DNA of 64,000 nucleotides from an uncultured Thermoguttaceae bacterium (lineage in GTDB: Bacteria > Planctomycetota > Planctomycetia > Pirellulales > Thermoguttaceae), in NCBI GenBank assembly GCA_938084835.1, contig CALKER010000005.1, positions 124,001 through 188,000 on the forward strand, read 5' to 3'. Shown here piece by piece: positions 36,773-45,639 of this stretch. Numbering within the stretch: the first letter of the stretch is position 1; every line of letters begins with the position of its first letter. The notes below the pieces were generated by a model. The model was not told the DNA's origin. It saw nothing but the letters and a program-made list of their open reading frames with translations, and did no database searches. The translations under genes and the position numbers were made by a program.

Positions 36773-39439
36773 ATGGAGCCCCAAAGTAAAAAACGTTGCC
36801 CAGGCATGAGCCTCGCTGTTCATGGGTTCCTGTGCCAGCGGGGGCAGGTCCAAGATGGCGCGGACGGTATCCGGCGAATTGCTGTGCTTGTCCTCGCGGC
36901 CGGAGTGCTGGGGCTATTTCTCCCCGGTTGTGGACAACGGGAACCATCCTCGGGAAAGGAAAGTAGTCAACTGACAGCGCAACAACAAGCCGCAACCCGC
37001 GACCCTAGCCTTGCCGGCGTAGAGGCGCCTGGGCAACCAGGTGGGCCACGGTCGCTTTCTTTGCCGGCGCGCAGCTCTGACGAAGCGGGAGAGGCTATTC
37101 CCGCTGGTGAGGCTGAGCCCCGCAAGGAAGATCCCCGGAGCTTTTTGGAGAAGGTGGTAGCCGCCTACCGCTCGGCGGAGGGCTATCATGATCGCGGTTT
37201 CGTCCAAGTGGTGGCGGAAGTCGATGGGCAACCTACCCTGTTGATGCATGGGGATTATCAGGTGCTTTATGCTCGCCCCAATCGCTTCCGCATCCAATGC
37301 TACAACGGTATTGCCGTGTCTGATGGGGAATATATGTACGGTAGATCGGCAGCTCTGCCGGCCCAGATCTTGCGCCGCCCCGCTCCGGCGGAGCTCGATA
37401 TTAGCAGTATTTATGCCGATTACGAACTTTCAACGGCACTTGTGGAGGGTCCCACCCGGCCGGCCTTCTGGATCCCCATTCAATTGCTTTTTTTGGCGGC
37501 CAAGGACCCTCTTCACTCGCTACTTTACCATGCCCAACCGCCGCGATTTCTTCAGCCGCAAAGGATTGATGGTGCCCTCTGTGATCGTGTCGCTGTGGAA
37601 CGGCCGGAGGGCGCCATCGTTTTGTGGATCGATCGCCAAAGCTTGACAGTCCGCCGGGTAGAATTCCCCTCGGCTCCTCTGGCCGCAAACTTTCCTCCCG
37701 CTCGCGTTCGAAATATTGTTATTACCGCCGAGTTGCAAGGAGCTAGTCTCGCTCCGCCATCTGATGACCAGGTGTTCAGTTTCCGCATTGAGGAAGGGAT
37801 CGATGTGGTGGAAGAATTAACCCCTCCCCATATTCGCTGGTTGGGAAAATCGTTCCCCGATTTTCAGGTGGTAAAGTTGGACGGCAGTCTGTTAACTCGA
37901 GAAGATCTCGTCGGGAAGGTGACCGTGCTGGAATTTTGGGCGACTTGGTGTAACGTCTGCCGGGAAACCCTCCCTTTGGTGGAGGTGCTGTATAAAATGT
38001 ACAAAAGCTCCGATAAGGTGGCCTTCTGGGCCATCAATTTTGATGAAGCTGATCGGTCCGATATCGAGTTGGAAAATTTTTTTAGTGCTCTTCGAGTTAC
38101 CATTCCGATCGCTCGCGACCCGCAAAAGGCTTTGGGCGCTGCTCTGGATATTGCCGGTTTGCCAACCTTGGTGCTTGTCGGATCGGATGGATTGATCGAG
38201 CATTACCAGACAGGGACTTCCCCCGATCTCCTCCCGCAAATGCAGCTGCGACTCGAACGAGTTCTTGCCGGCCAGCACGTGTATCAGGAGCTCTTGGATG
38301 TTTATCAGCGAAATGTAAATCAATTCCGCAAACTCTTTGCTAAGTGTTTGCAGGAGGATCTGTATGTCTTTCCGGCGTTAGAAGGAGTCGAGCCGGTAGG
38401 CATCAAGGTGGCGCCGCGCAGCGAGCCGAAGAACTTCCGACTCGAAGAATTGTGGACGATTGCAGATGTAACGGAGCCGGGTGTATTTGTTATTGTTCCG
38501 GGCCAGGAGGGACGGACCCACGAGCTGTTTGTAGTCTCTGGCGGCCGGGAACTAAAGCAGCTTTCGCTCGAGGGAAAAGTGGGCGAGAGCTATCAGTTGA
38601 GCCCTCGAGTGGATAAACCTATTCATTTTCTTCGCTGGGGCACCAACGCCGACGGAACGCGCTATTTCGTCGGCTGGGCAAGCCCTGGTCTGGAGCTGAC
38701 GGTCTTCGACGAAAAGTGGCAGCCGATCTTAGTTTTTCCGCCCGATGCCGAGCAATATCCCCACCCAGGTATCGCCGACGTTCATTTAGCCGACGTGAAC
38801 GGTGACGGCACGCAGGAATTGCTGGTGGGTTATTGGAGCATTGCGGGTATTCAGTGTGTATCCGCGGAAGGTAAAAGGTTGTGGTCCAATCGGTCGCTTT
38901 CAGATGCCGTGTGTGTGGTGTGGTACGAGGATCGCTTGAATGCAACTCGGGAGATTTTGGCTGTGGATACTCGCGGGGGACTGGGTGGGGCCATTGCTCG
39001 CATCAACCCCGATGGCCAACGCGTTGGGGAAATTGCTTTTCGGAATCGTACGGTGTTGTGGCTCCACGGGGCCGACCTCAATGAGGACGGCGTTACCGAT
39101 CTGGTGGCCCTCACCTTGGGACCTGAGGGAGAATTTGAAGCCGTCAGCTTTACACTGAGCAGTGAGGTACTGTGGCGCCATCCCTTGCCCTTTGGCATTC
39201 ATCAAGTACCTTTGGAACCTGTCAGCGAAGGACCGGTTAGGGGCACGCCGCCGGCTCAATGGATCATTGCCACAGCCGATGGCGGAATCCATTGGCTAGA
39301 TTTGGACGGGCAATTAGTCGACAGTTTTACTTATGGCAAACAACTCCGGGGGGTTGCGGTTACCGAATGGGGTCAGGGACCGATTCTTTTGGTTTCCACC
39401 TCCGACGGAGTTACCGCATGGCGTATCCTTCCGCGGTAA
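36773..39439 (+). CDS. Lipoprotein: LolA-like domain, TlpA-type thioredoxin and FG-GAP repeats
   Basis: An 888-residue protein; GGAGG lies 10 nt before the ATG. A lipoprotein signal RRIAVLVLAAGVLGLFLPGC places the lipidated Cys at 53. After a low-complexity linker, residues 120-340 resemble the LolA/DUF2092 half-barrel (VVAAYRSAEGYHDRG, then YEL...P and LWIDRQSLTVRRVE). Residues 355-500 are a TlpA-like thioredoxin with WATWCNVCRE, active-site Cys at about 393 and 396, and the cis-Pro loop AGLPTLVLVG. The C-terminal 350 residues form a propeller with Ca-type DVNGDGTQE (about 675) and DLNEDGVTD (about 768) loops. Likely a membrane-anchored periplasmic thiol-disulfide or substrate-handling protein. 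The combination is unusual; the role is unknown. Confidence 0.85.
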   Translation: MEPQSKKRCPGMSLAVHGFLCQRGQVQDGADGIRRIAVLVLAAGVLGLFLPGCGQREPSSGKESSQLTAQQQAATRDPSLAGVEAPGQPGGPRSLSLPARSSDEAGEAIPAGEAEPRKEDPRSFLEKVVAAYRSAEGYHDRGFVQVVAEVDGQPTLLMHGDYQVLYARPNRFRIQCYNGIAVSDGEYMYGRSAALPAQILRRPAPAELDISSIYADYELSTALVEGPTRPAFWIPIQLLFLAAKDPLHSLLYHAQPPRFLQPQRIDGALCDRVAVERPEGAIVLWIDRQSLTVRRVEFPSAPLAANFPPARVRNIVITAELQGASLAPPSDDQVFSFRIEEGIDVVEELTPPHIRWLGKSFPDFQVVKLDGSLLTREDLVGKVTVLEFWATWCNVCRETLPLVEVLYKMYKSSDKVAFWAINFDEADRSDIELENFFSALRVTIPIARDPQKALGAALDIAGLPTLVLVGSDGLIEHYQTGTSPDLLPQMQLRLERVLAGQHVYQELLDVYQRNVNQFRKLFAKCLQEDLYVFPALEGVEPVGIKVAPRSEPKNFRLEELWTIADVTEPGVFVIVPGQEGRTHELFVVSGGRELKQLSLEGKVGESYQLSPRVDKPIHFLRWGTNADGTRYFVGWASPGLELTVFDEKWQPILVFPPDAEQYPHPGIADVHLADVNGDGTQELLVGYWSIAGIQCVSAEGKRLWSNRSLSDAVCVVWYEDRLNATREILAVDTRGGLGGAIARINPDGQRVGEIAFRNRTVLWLHGADLNEDGVTDLVALTLGPEGEFEAVSFTLSSEVLWRHPLPFGIHQVPLEPVSEGPVRGTPPAQWIIATADGGIHWLDLDGQLVDSFTYGKQLRGVAVTEWGQGPILLVSTSDGVTAWRILPR

Positions 39440-39654
39440 AAGCGAAACCTCTGGCAGAGCTTCGCTCGGCCACCACCTCCAGATGCCTCGCAGAGGTTAG
39501 CGAGAGCTCACAAGACCGTCAAGACTCCAGGGAAGAGGAAAGCGAGTCGCAAACCCGGTGGCCACATTTTGTACCAAGCCGTTTACTCCGTGATTTAGCA
39601 CTTGGAGCAAAGATGAAAAATGCCGTGCATGCGGCCTCAAGGGAGGACCATGGA

Positions 39655-41904
39655 ATGCAAAATTCGTGTACTAAAAACAGGTCCTATGGATCTTTCGCGG
39701 AAAGGGGACAGGGTGGATCACTTTGCGGGCTTCTTCCGGTATGTTTAGGGCCTTTGCTATTTATGTATGCGTTGACGAGTGGCACCGCTTGGGCGGATGA
39801 ATCGCTCACCGTGTTTGATCCGGCACAATGTCAGGACCTAAGTTCCTTAAAGGTAAGCGGTGGAAAACCTCAGTGGGTCACCGGCGAGGTAAGCACGGTT
39901 GTCGATGCTCTCCCCGGCGTGGAGGGAAGCGGATGGCAGGCGGCGCTTAGTTCGAAGCGAGTCAGCCTTCTGGCAGAGCCGGGATCCTCCTGCACGTTGA
40001 CACTGGCGCCGGAGGAAGAGGTCTGGGACCTCACAAAATTCACCTACCTTGTGGCGGAGCTCCGCAACGCATGCACGGTACCGGTTCGAGTAGAACTTCA
40101 CGTCCGCTCGCGCGAGCCTAAAAATCAAGCGATGACGCGGCAGTGGCGCCTTCAAGCGGGAGAAGGCTATCTGCTTCGGCTTACGTTGCGCCGGACAGTA
40201 CCCTCGCATCTCGGAGATATCTTTTTTGGCATGCGTGGGTTCCCTGCCCTCCTTGATCCGCAACGGGGCATTGATGTCAGCCAGGTCACACACGTGACTA
40301 TTGTGGTTCGTGGAGGTACCTCCGGTGCCACGGTCGAGGTGGGACGTATATACACGACCGGTAGTGCTCCCCAGCCGGAGTGGATCAAAAGAAAGGATGT
40401 GTCGATCTTCCCCATCATTGATCGCTATGGCCAATACATCCACGCGAATTGGCCTGGCAAAATTGAGGCGGAAGAGGACTTTCGGCGATGGCAAGCCAGG
40501 GAGCAGGAGGATCTAGCCTTGCACCCGGGCCCAAAAGACTGGAACCGGTTCGGTGGCTGGACCAAAGGACCGCGCTTTCCTGCTACCGGGCATTTCTACC
40601 CCATAAAGCATGAAGGGAACTGGTGGCTGGTGGATCCCGAGGGTTGCCTTTTCTGGTCCCATGGTGTGGATTGCGTCCGCGCCACCACAGCCACCACCCC
40701 TATCACAGATCGCCTCCATTACTTTGCCGAACTTCCTGAGCGTCAAGGGCCATTTGCGGGCTTTTTTGGTCGCTCCGGTTGGGCTCCTCACGGATATTAC
40801 GCGGGCAAAGGTGTTTACGAAACGTTCTGCTTCTCAGGGGCAAATCTCTTGCGGAAGTATGGTCCGCAGTGGGAGACTATTTATCGGCCCTTGGTACATC
40901 GTCGGTTGCGGAGCTGGGGTCTGAATACCATCGGCAATTGGTCGGGGTCGGAAATCTACCAGTTGCGGCAGACACCGTATGTGGTCAACTTGAGCTCCGG
41001 TCGCCGACCGATTGAGGGTTCCACCGGTTATTGGGGGAAATTTCCCGATCCTTTCGCCCCTGATTTTATCACACCGCTGCGGCAGGCCATGGAGCGGGAG
41101 AAAACGACCTCGGCCGATGACCCTTGGTGCCTCGGCTATTTTGTGGACAACGAGCTCTCTTGGGGTGACGAGCTGTCACTTGCAGTGGCCACGCTGATCT
41201 CCCCAGCCGATCAGCCGGCAAAAAAGGTCTTTGTGGACTACCTTCGGGAAAAATATCAGATCATTGATAACTTGAATGCCGCGTGGGGAAGTAGCTACAA
41301 CTCGTGGGAGTCGCTCCTCGAGTCCACCACCGCCCCGGACCGAACTCGGGCTCGGGAGGATTTAGGACAGTTCTACAGCCGGATTGCCTCTGAGTATTTC
41401 CGCCGCATCCGGGAGGTGATCAAGACTTATGCCCCGAAGAAGCTTTACCTTGGCTGCCGGTTTGCTTGGGTGAATGATCGGGCGATCCGCGCAGCAGCGG
41501 AAATTTGCGATGTGGTGAGCTTCAACCGCTATGACATCGATTTGGTCGACTTCCGCCTGCCGCCAGGCGTGGACCGGCCGGTGATCATCGGCGAGTTTCA
41601 TTTTGGCGCGCTGGATCGGGGCATGTTCCACCCGGGTCTCCAGGAAGTAGCCACGCAGGCCGAGCGGGCCGAGGCTTACTGCCGTTACGTGATCAGCGCG
41701 GTCCGCCATCCGGCCATCGTGGGCACACATTGGTTCCAATATCAGGATCAAGCCACAACGGGTCGGGGCGATGGGGAGAATTATCAGATTGGCTTTGTGG
41801 ACGTCTGCGATACGCCTTACCCAGAGATCGTGGCGGCCAGTCGATTCGTCGCCGATAGAATCTATTGGCTGCGGGCGACTGGTGAGGAAATCTCCCACAG
41901 ATAA
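39655..41904 (+). CDS. Secreted GH50-like glycoside hydrolase (beta-agarase-like)
   Basis: The frame is open from 39259, inside the previous gene. ATG 39655 follows GGGAGG and begins a signal peptide (hydrophobic LLPVCLGPLLFMYALTSGTAWA), giving 749 residues. An N-terminal beta-sandwich, carbohydrate-binding-like region spans about 35-230. The catalytic TIM barrel resembles GH50 agarases: WWLVDPEGCLFWSHGVDCV, then WETIYRPLVHRRLRSWGLNTIGNWS, the acid/base N-E in YFVDNELSWGDE (about 495-505) and the nucleophile Glu in VIIGEFHFGA (about 640-650). GH50 enzymes cut beta-1,4 links in agarose-like galactans; the true substrate may differ. It starts 215 nt after the lipoprotein gene on the same strand. 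Confidence 0.75.
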   Translation: MQNSCTKNRSYGSFAERGQGGSLCGLLPVCLGPLLFMYALTSGTAWADESLTVFDPAQCQDLSSLKVSGGKPQWVTGEVSTVVDALPGVEGSGWQAALSSKRVSLLAEPGSSCTLTLAPEEEVWDLTKFTYLVAELRNACTVPVRVELHVRSREPKNQAMTRQWRLQAGEGYLLRLTLRRTVPSHLGDIFFGMRGFPALLDPQRGIDVSQVTHVTIVVRGGTSGATVEVGRIYTTGSAPQPEWIKRKDVSIFPIIDRYGQYIHANWPGKIEAEEDFRRWQAREQEDLALHPGPKDWNRFGGWTKGPRFPATGHFYPIKHEGNWWLVDPEGCLFWSHGVDCVRATTATTPITDRLHYFAELPERQGPFAGFFGRSGWAPHGYYAGKGVYETFCFSGANLLRKYGPQWETIYRPLVHRRLRSWGLNTIGNWSGSEIYQLRQTPYVVNLSSGRRPIEGSTGYWGKFPDPFAPDFITPLRQAMEREKTTSADDPWCLGYFVDNELSWGDELSLAVATLISPADQPAKKVFVDYLREKYQIIDNLNAAWGSSYNSWESLLESTTAPDRTRAREDLGQFYSRIASEYFRRIREVIKTYAPKKLYLGCRFAWVNDRAIRAAAEICDVVSFNRYDIDLVDFRLPPGVDRPVIIGEFHFGALDRGMFHPGLQEVATQAERAEAYCRYVISAVRHPAIVGTHWFQYQDQATTGRGDGENYQIGFVDVCDTPYPEIVAASRFVADRIYWLRATGEEISHR

Positions 41905-41948
41905 GGGAATGGCGGCGGAGGCTCCAATCGCCCCGGAGCGAACGACCC

Positions 41949-42227
41949 TTATGGGGGGTCGAGTCCTCCTTGATTCCACGGGTTACAACGAATGATCCGC
42001 CACAAGCCTTTTAACGTGCCCTTGACCGGTCCATATTTTTTTACCGCCTGCACAAAATATTCGCTACAGGAGGGATAAAACCGGCACCATCGGCCTAAAA
42101 GCGGACTAAGCGTCCATTGATACATCCGGACCAACGCCACTAGGAAGATGGTGGCGCCGAGGACGACTCCTCGCTCAAGCCATTGGGAGCATTTTCGGAC
42201 CGCACGGACGATTCTCGAGGAGGACAT
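41949..42227 (-). CDS. yidD: Membrane protein insertion efficiency factor YidD
   Basis: A 92-residue protein from ATG 42227; a TTG at 42254 is an alternative. The family core is RMYQWTLSPLLGRWCRFYPSCSEYF (positions about 34-58, landmark) followed by AVKKYGPVKG and RIIRCNPWNQGG. YidD is a small amphipathic protein that aids YidC-dependent insertion at the inner membrane. It overlaps the 3' end of rnpA by 88 nt in a different frame, an unusually deep overlap. yidC is not downstream; the next gene converges. Confidence 0.93.
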   Translation of the reverse strand: MSSSRIVRAVRKCSQWLERGVVLGATIFLVALVRMYQWTLSPLLGRWCRFYPSCSEYFVQAVKKYGPVKGTLKGLWRIIRCNPWNQGGLDPP

Positions 42228-42577
42228 TGTTTGAGCTTTCGGGCTACACGCCAACTTAGTTGAACAAGCGAGGCTTGAATGTTGTTTAGCTCGGGTGTCT
42301 CCCCGGGCCGGGCTACCACAACAAGATCCACACCGCGCGGAAGTCGTTTGCGGGCGAGGCGGAACGCTTCGCGGATGAGCCTCCGCCAGCGATTTCGCCT
42401 TACCGCTTTACCAATCTTTCTAGGGACCGCTACTGCAAGCCGCGGATAAGGTAGACGATTTTCGCAGCCATACACTACCAGTCGGCTGTCTGCTACACTG
42501 ATCCTCCGTGCGAAGATTCGCTCGAAGTCCCGCTGCCGCCGGATGCGAAATTTGCGGCCGAACGAAAATTCGCCCAT
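42140..42577 (-). CDS. rnpA: Ribonuclease P protein component
   Basis: Protein cofactor of the tRNA 5'-processing ribozyme. ATG 42577 fits the family N-terminus (GRKFRIRRQRDFERIFARR); the frame is open to 42754 and an ATG at 42655 is an alternative. The RNR signature GKAVRRNRWRRLIREAFR is at about 62-79. The C-terminal 30 residues (KQCPPRESSVRSENAPN...) are Ser/Pro-rich and lie in the overlap with yidD, so they may be constrained by that gene. No rpmH precedes it: the space to the DnaJ-type gene is about 190 nt and shows no ribosomal protein L34. Confidence 0.92.
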   Translation of the reverse strand: MGEFSFGRKFRIRRQRDFERIFARRISVADSRLVVYGCENRLPYPRLAVAVPRKIGKAVRRNRWRRLIREAFRLARKRLPRGVDLVVVARPGETPELNNIQASLVQLSWRVARKLKQCPPRESSVRSENAPNGLSEESSSAPPSS

Positions 42578-42766
42578 TCGTGCCGGTGCCCTGTCATCGC
42601 GGCCAAAATCATAGTGGTCGGTTACCGGTCCGTGGACCGGCCTGGACACAGCCATTTTTATCGCCGGAGATCCGCCGAAACCGCTCGAGCCAAACTCCTC
42701 GCGCGGTTCCCCCACCGGTGACAGAGCCAACGATCCCTCTCGAGCTGGCTCCACAGCCGATAACTC

Positions 42767-43759
42767 CTACCAGTGGAGGTCACTTCGGATATCGCGGGGG
42801 TAAGCGGATTCCAGCTTTCTGATGGCTTCCTTTGTGGCTTCGTCTATGTGTGGAGGCAACTGTATTTGAACCACCACGTAAAGGTCGCCGGCGGTGCCAT
42901 CTGGCCGAGGTACGCCGTGACCCCGAACCCGCAGCTTTGTTCCGCTTGACGTTCCCGGCGGAATCCGCACCGAGACAATCCCTCGCGGAGTCGGTACATC
43001 CACTTTGGCCCCGAAAACGGCTTCCGGCAATGTGACAGGAACTTTTACATACAGATCGTCCCCGGACTGCTCGTAATAACGGTGGGGCAAAATCTTCACT
43101 CGGAGATAAAGGTCCCCCGGAGGCCCACCTCCCGGCGAAGGAGCCCCCTGCCCGCGTAGACGAATCCTCTGGCCTTCTTTGATACCGGGCGGAATATCGA
43201 TTGTCAGAGTCGTTACCCCACCACGCGGCTTTTGCATCGTGAATTCGCATTTCCCGCCGGATAGGGCGACGCTAAGGGGTACCTCCAGTTCGCGTTCGAT
43301 GTCCTCCCCCTTTTCGGCAGTCCTCGTCCGGCTACGATATTGCGAGCTGCGAGCCCCGGCCGTTCGCAATTTTTGGAACAAGTCTTCGAATCCGAAGGTA
43401 AATCCGCCTCCTGGACCAAAGCTCTCGCGAAATACGTCCCGGAAATCAAATTCCTCAAATCGCTCCTGCCCAGATTCGGTATTGGGCCCGAAATCCCAAA
43501 AGAAGGTTCGGGTATGAGGCCCCGCCCCCGCGCCGGCCGTTTCGAAAGATGCCCCATAGCGGTCGTACATCTCGCGCTTCTCAGGATCGTTGAGGACCTC
43601 GAAGGCCCGTTGGATCTGCTGGAACTTCTTTTTTGCGTCCGGATCATCGGGGTGCAAATCGGGATGGTATTTCCGCGCAAGTTCCCGAAAGGCCTTTTGG
43701 ATCTCGGCCTGGCTTGCGTTGCGTGGAACCCCAAGAATTTTGTAGTAATCCTCAGCCAT
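42767..43759 (-). CDS. cbpA: DnaJ-type co-chaperone without zinc fingers (CbpA-like)
   Basis: A 330-residue type II Hsp40. The J domain spans 1-70 with the HPD motif in [12 protein letters not shown] (about 28-39). A Gly/Phe-rich linker ([16 protein letters not shown]) follows at about 110-135, then two C-terminal beta domains with [25 protein letters not shown] and [17 protein letters not shown] (written only as landmarks). The CxxCxGxG zinc centre of DnaJ is absent, so it is the CbpA/DjlA class that stimulates DnaK. dnaK and grpE are not nearby. Same strand as rnpA-yidD, 190 nt upstream of rnpA. Confidence 0.92.
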   Translation of the reverse strand: MAEDYYKILGVPRNASQAEIQKAFRELARKYHPDLHPDDPDAKKKFQQIQRAFEVLNDPEKREMYDRYGASFETAGAGAGPHTRTFFWDFGPNTESGQERFEEFDFRDVFRESFGPGGGFTFGFEDLFQKLRTAGARSSQYRSRTRTAEKGEDIERELEVPLSVALSGGKCEFTMQKPRGGVTTLTIDIPPGIKEGQRIRLRGQGAPSPGGGPPGDLYLRVKILPHRYYEQSGDDLYVKVPVTLPEAVFGAKVDVPTPRGIVSVRIPPGTSSGTKLRVRGHGVPRPDGTAGDLYVVVQIQLPPHIDEATKEAIRKLESAYPRDIRSDLHW

Positions 43760-45639
43760 ATCACAGTCCGTCCTGCTTAGCCTTTGCCGGACACTAGTTT
43801 TTGCCCCGGAGGGATAATTGCCCCCATCTTAGCCCGAATCGGCTTACCCTCGCAAAGCTTAGGGTTGGAGACCTTAGCATCTCCGTAAGAGTTTATCCGA
43901 TGGATGGGGTAGACTGGGAGTTTCCCCCAACAAGCGCCTAACGACGATAAGCCGATCACTCCTGATCCCAAAAGAGGACTGGCAAACTGGAAGGCGGGGA
44001 CGTGGCGGAAAAAGCTTAGAACTGGCTAGCGGGATCCCCCGGAAATTTGATTCGAAAATAGCCGGCCGATTGTTCGCGAAAGGCCCGCAAATCTCGACCA
44101 CCAGAGCATCTCCCCCTCAAGTTGCAAACGCGTACATTTAAGCCGTCGTCAGAGGACCACCTCCCTCCAGTTTCTGTGACTTTGCGGTATCGTTTCCCTA
44201 AATTTGCCGGATCGCGACCCGCCTCCGGACAGGCTGGAGGTTTTCACACTTTGGCCGGTACCCTACCTCGGAGCCGCATCATGTTTGCGATTTCCCGCCC
44301 GAGCGGATAACGCGTCGAGGAAGTTTTTGAGGTGCCCTCGGGATCCTCACAAGTTCTACGGATTAAAGCATGGGAACTTAGTTAGTTCCGTGAGCTACGG
44401 GCACAGATTGCGCTTGATGAACTAACAGAACTACCCGTATCCTTCCCAGATGACCCATTTTTAAATTCCGGAAAAATCGAACTTTCAGAGGTCGAACTTT
44501 TAAATTCTGGAAGCGTCGAATGCATTTGCGTTAGCGAGTTAAAGGCCTAATCCTCGGGTGGGCCGGGAGGAGATTCCTCGTATAGCCGATGCCCGGGTTG
44601 GGATGGAGGAGTGCGAGAAGACCTGCCCTCGAACGAGTGGCTCGGCAAATGATCCAACAGTTGCAAAGGCTATCAGCGATGACGTGGTTCATAAAATCTC
44701 GTAAGAAGATTCCAATTCCTACTAATTCGGTAACGAAGCACCCGTCCGAAGTCGGCTTGGGTTAGGAAAGAGGGGGAAGCTAACCGGTGGTCAGGTCACC
44801 CGTAAGGGGATTCAATTCGTACTAAGAATCCGACGAGGTAGCTTGGAGGCGCCTTCTTTAGGATGTAGTGGTGTATTCCCGGTAATGTGATCTCGCCGAT
44901 GTAATGTAATCTGGTCGATCTTTTGTAATCTTACCGAGGTAATGTGGCTTATCTCCGGACGTCCGCCGCGAAACGAATGACCCCGTGCGAGAAGCGAAAT
45001 GATCACTTCAAATATAATTCTACTAATTTATTCGAACTAGCCTGGAATTTTACTGGATCATTCAATTTGTTCTGGAATTTGCCAGCCTGAGCCGAGCTCA
45101 CCAGATTCACAGTCCAACCACGGGCTTTTTATGGCTGTGTTGCAGTGAAGCTTTTGTTGGTAATGTTGCACGGAGATTGCGAAGCAAAATTGCTTGTCGC
45201 TGATTTTGAGGCTCGCCTCATGTGGCATTCCTGTTTGAGGTCCAGGCTAAAACATCGGCTACCTTTTGGGTCCTTTCGTTCGGCTTCGTAGCCGGTCCCT
45301 CTCCGTTGGCGAGAAATTAGGCCTGGCTTGGGAGGCTGATTTGATCGATCCGGCACGGGAGCCCGGCACAGGTCGCCTAGGCGCTCTTCGGGTTAGTGGA
45401 AGCGGCTTCCCTGGGGAAGAAGCTGCCATGGGAAAGCTCTGCCGGCTCAGAAATTCGGGAGACTTCTCATAATTACCCAACAAAATTACCGACTGCACTC
45501 GACTAATTTCCCGCACCATCAAGAAATTGATTTCCCGCACCATCGTGAGCGCTAGCGCCCATTGATGCCGTCAATTTCCGGACGGAGGAAGAGCGAGCTC
45601 CAGCTCGGGGGTTTTTAGAAAGTTTAAGAACACTCGGCC
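43760..45639. other. 1.9-kb repeat-decorated region without a supported gene
   Basis: The longest gap. It holds several short imperfect direct repeats: TTTAAATTCYGGAA-type units at 44460 and 44499 (period 39), GTAATGT/GTAATCT units between 44880 and 44945, and ATTTCCCGCACCATC twice at 45506 and 45530 (period 24). It is more AT-rich than the flanks in 44450-45130. ORFs are short and lack start signals. It looks like decayed DNA; no transposase remnant is recognisable. Confidence 0.4.
45506..45544. repeat. 15-bp direct repeat, period 24
   Basis: ATTTCCCGCACCATC occurs at 45506-45520 and again at 45530-45544, separated by AAGAAATTG. An exact pair close to the GT4 gene's 3' end. Confidence 0.6.

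Noticed and set aside
43760..45639. CRISPR-like array in the repeat-rich gap
   Set aside because: The repeats are short, imperfect, of several unrelated types, and do not alternate with unique spacers of constant size; no cas gene is present.
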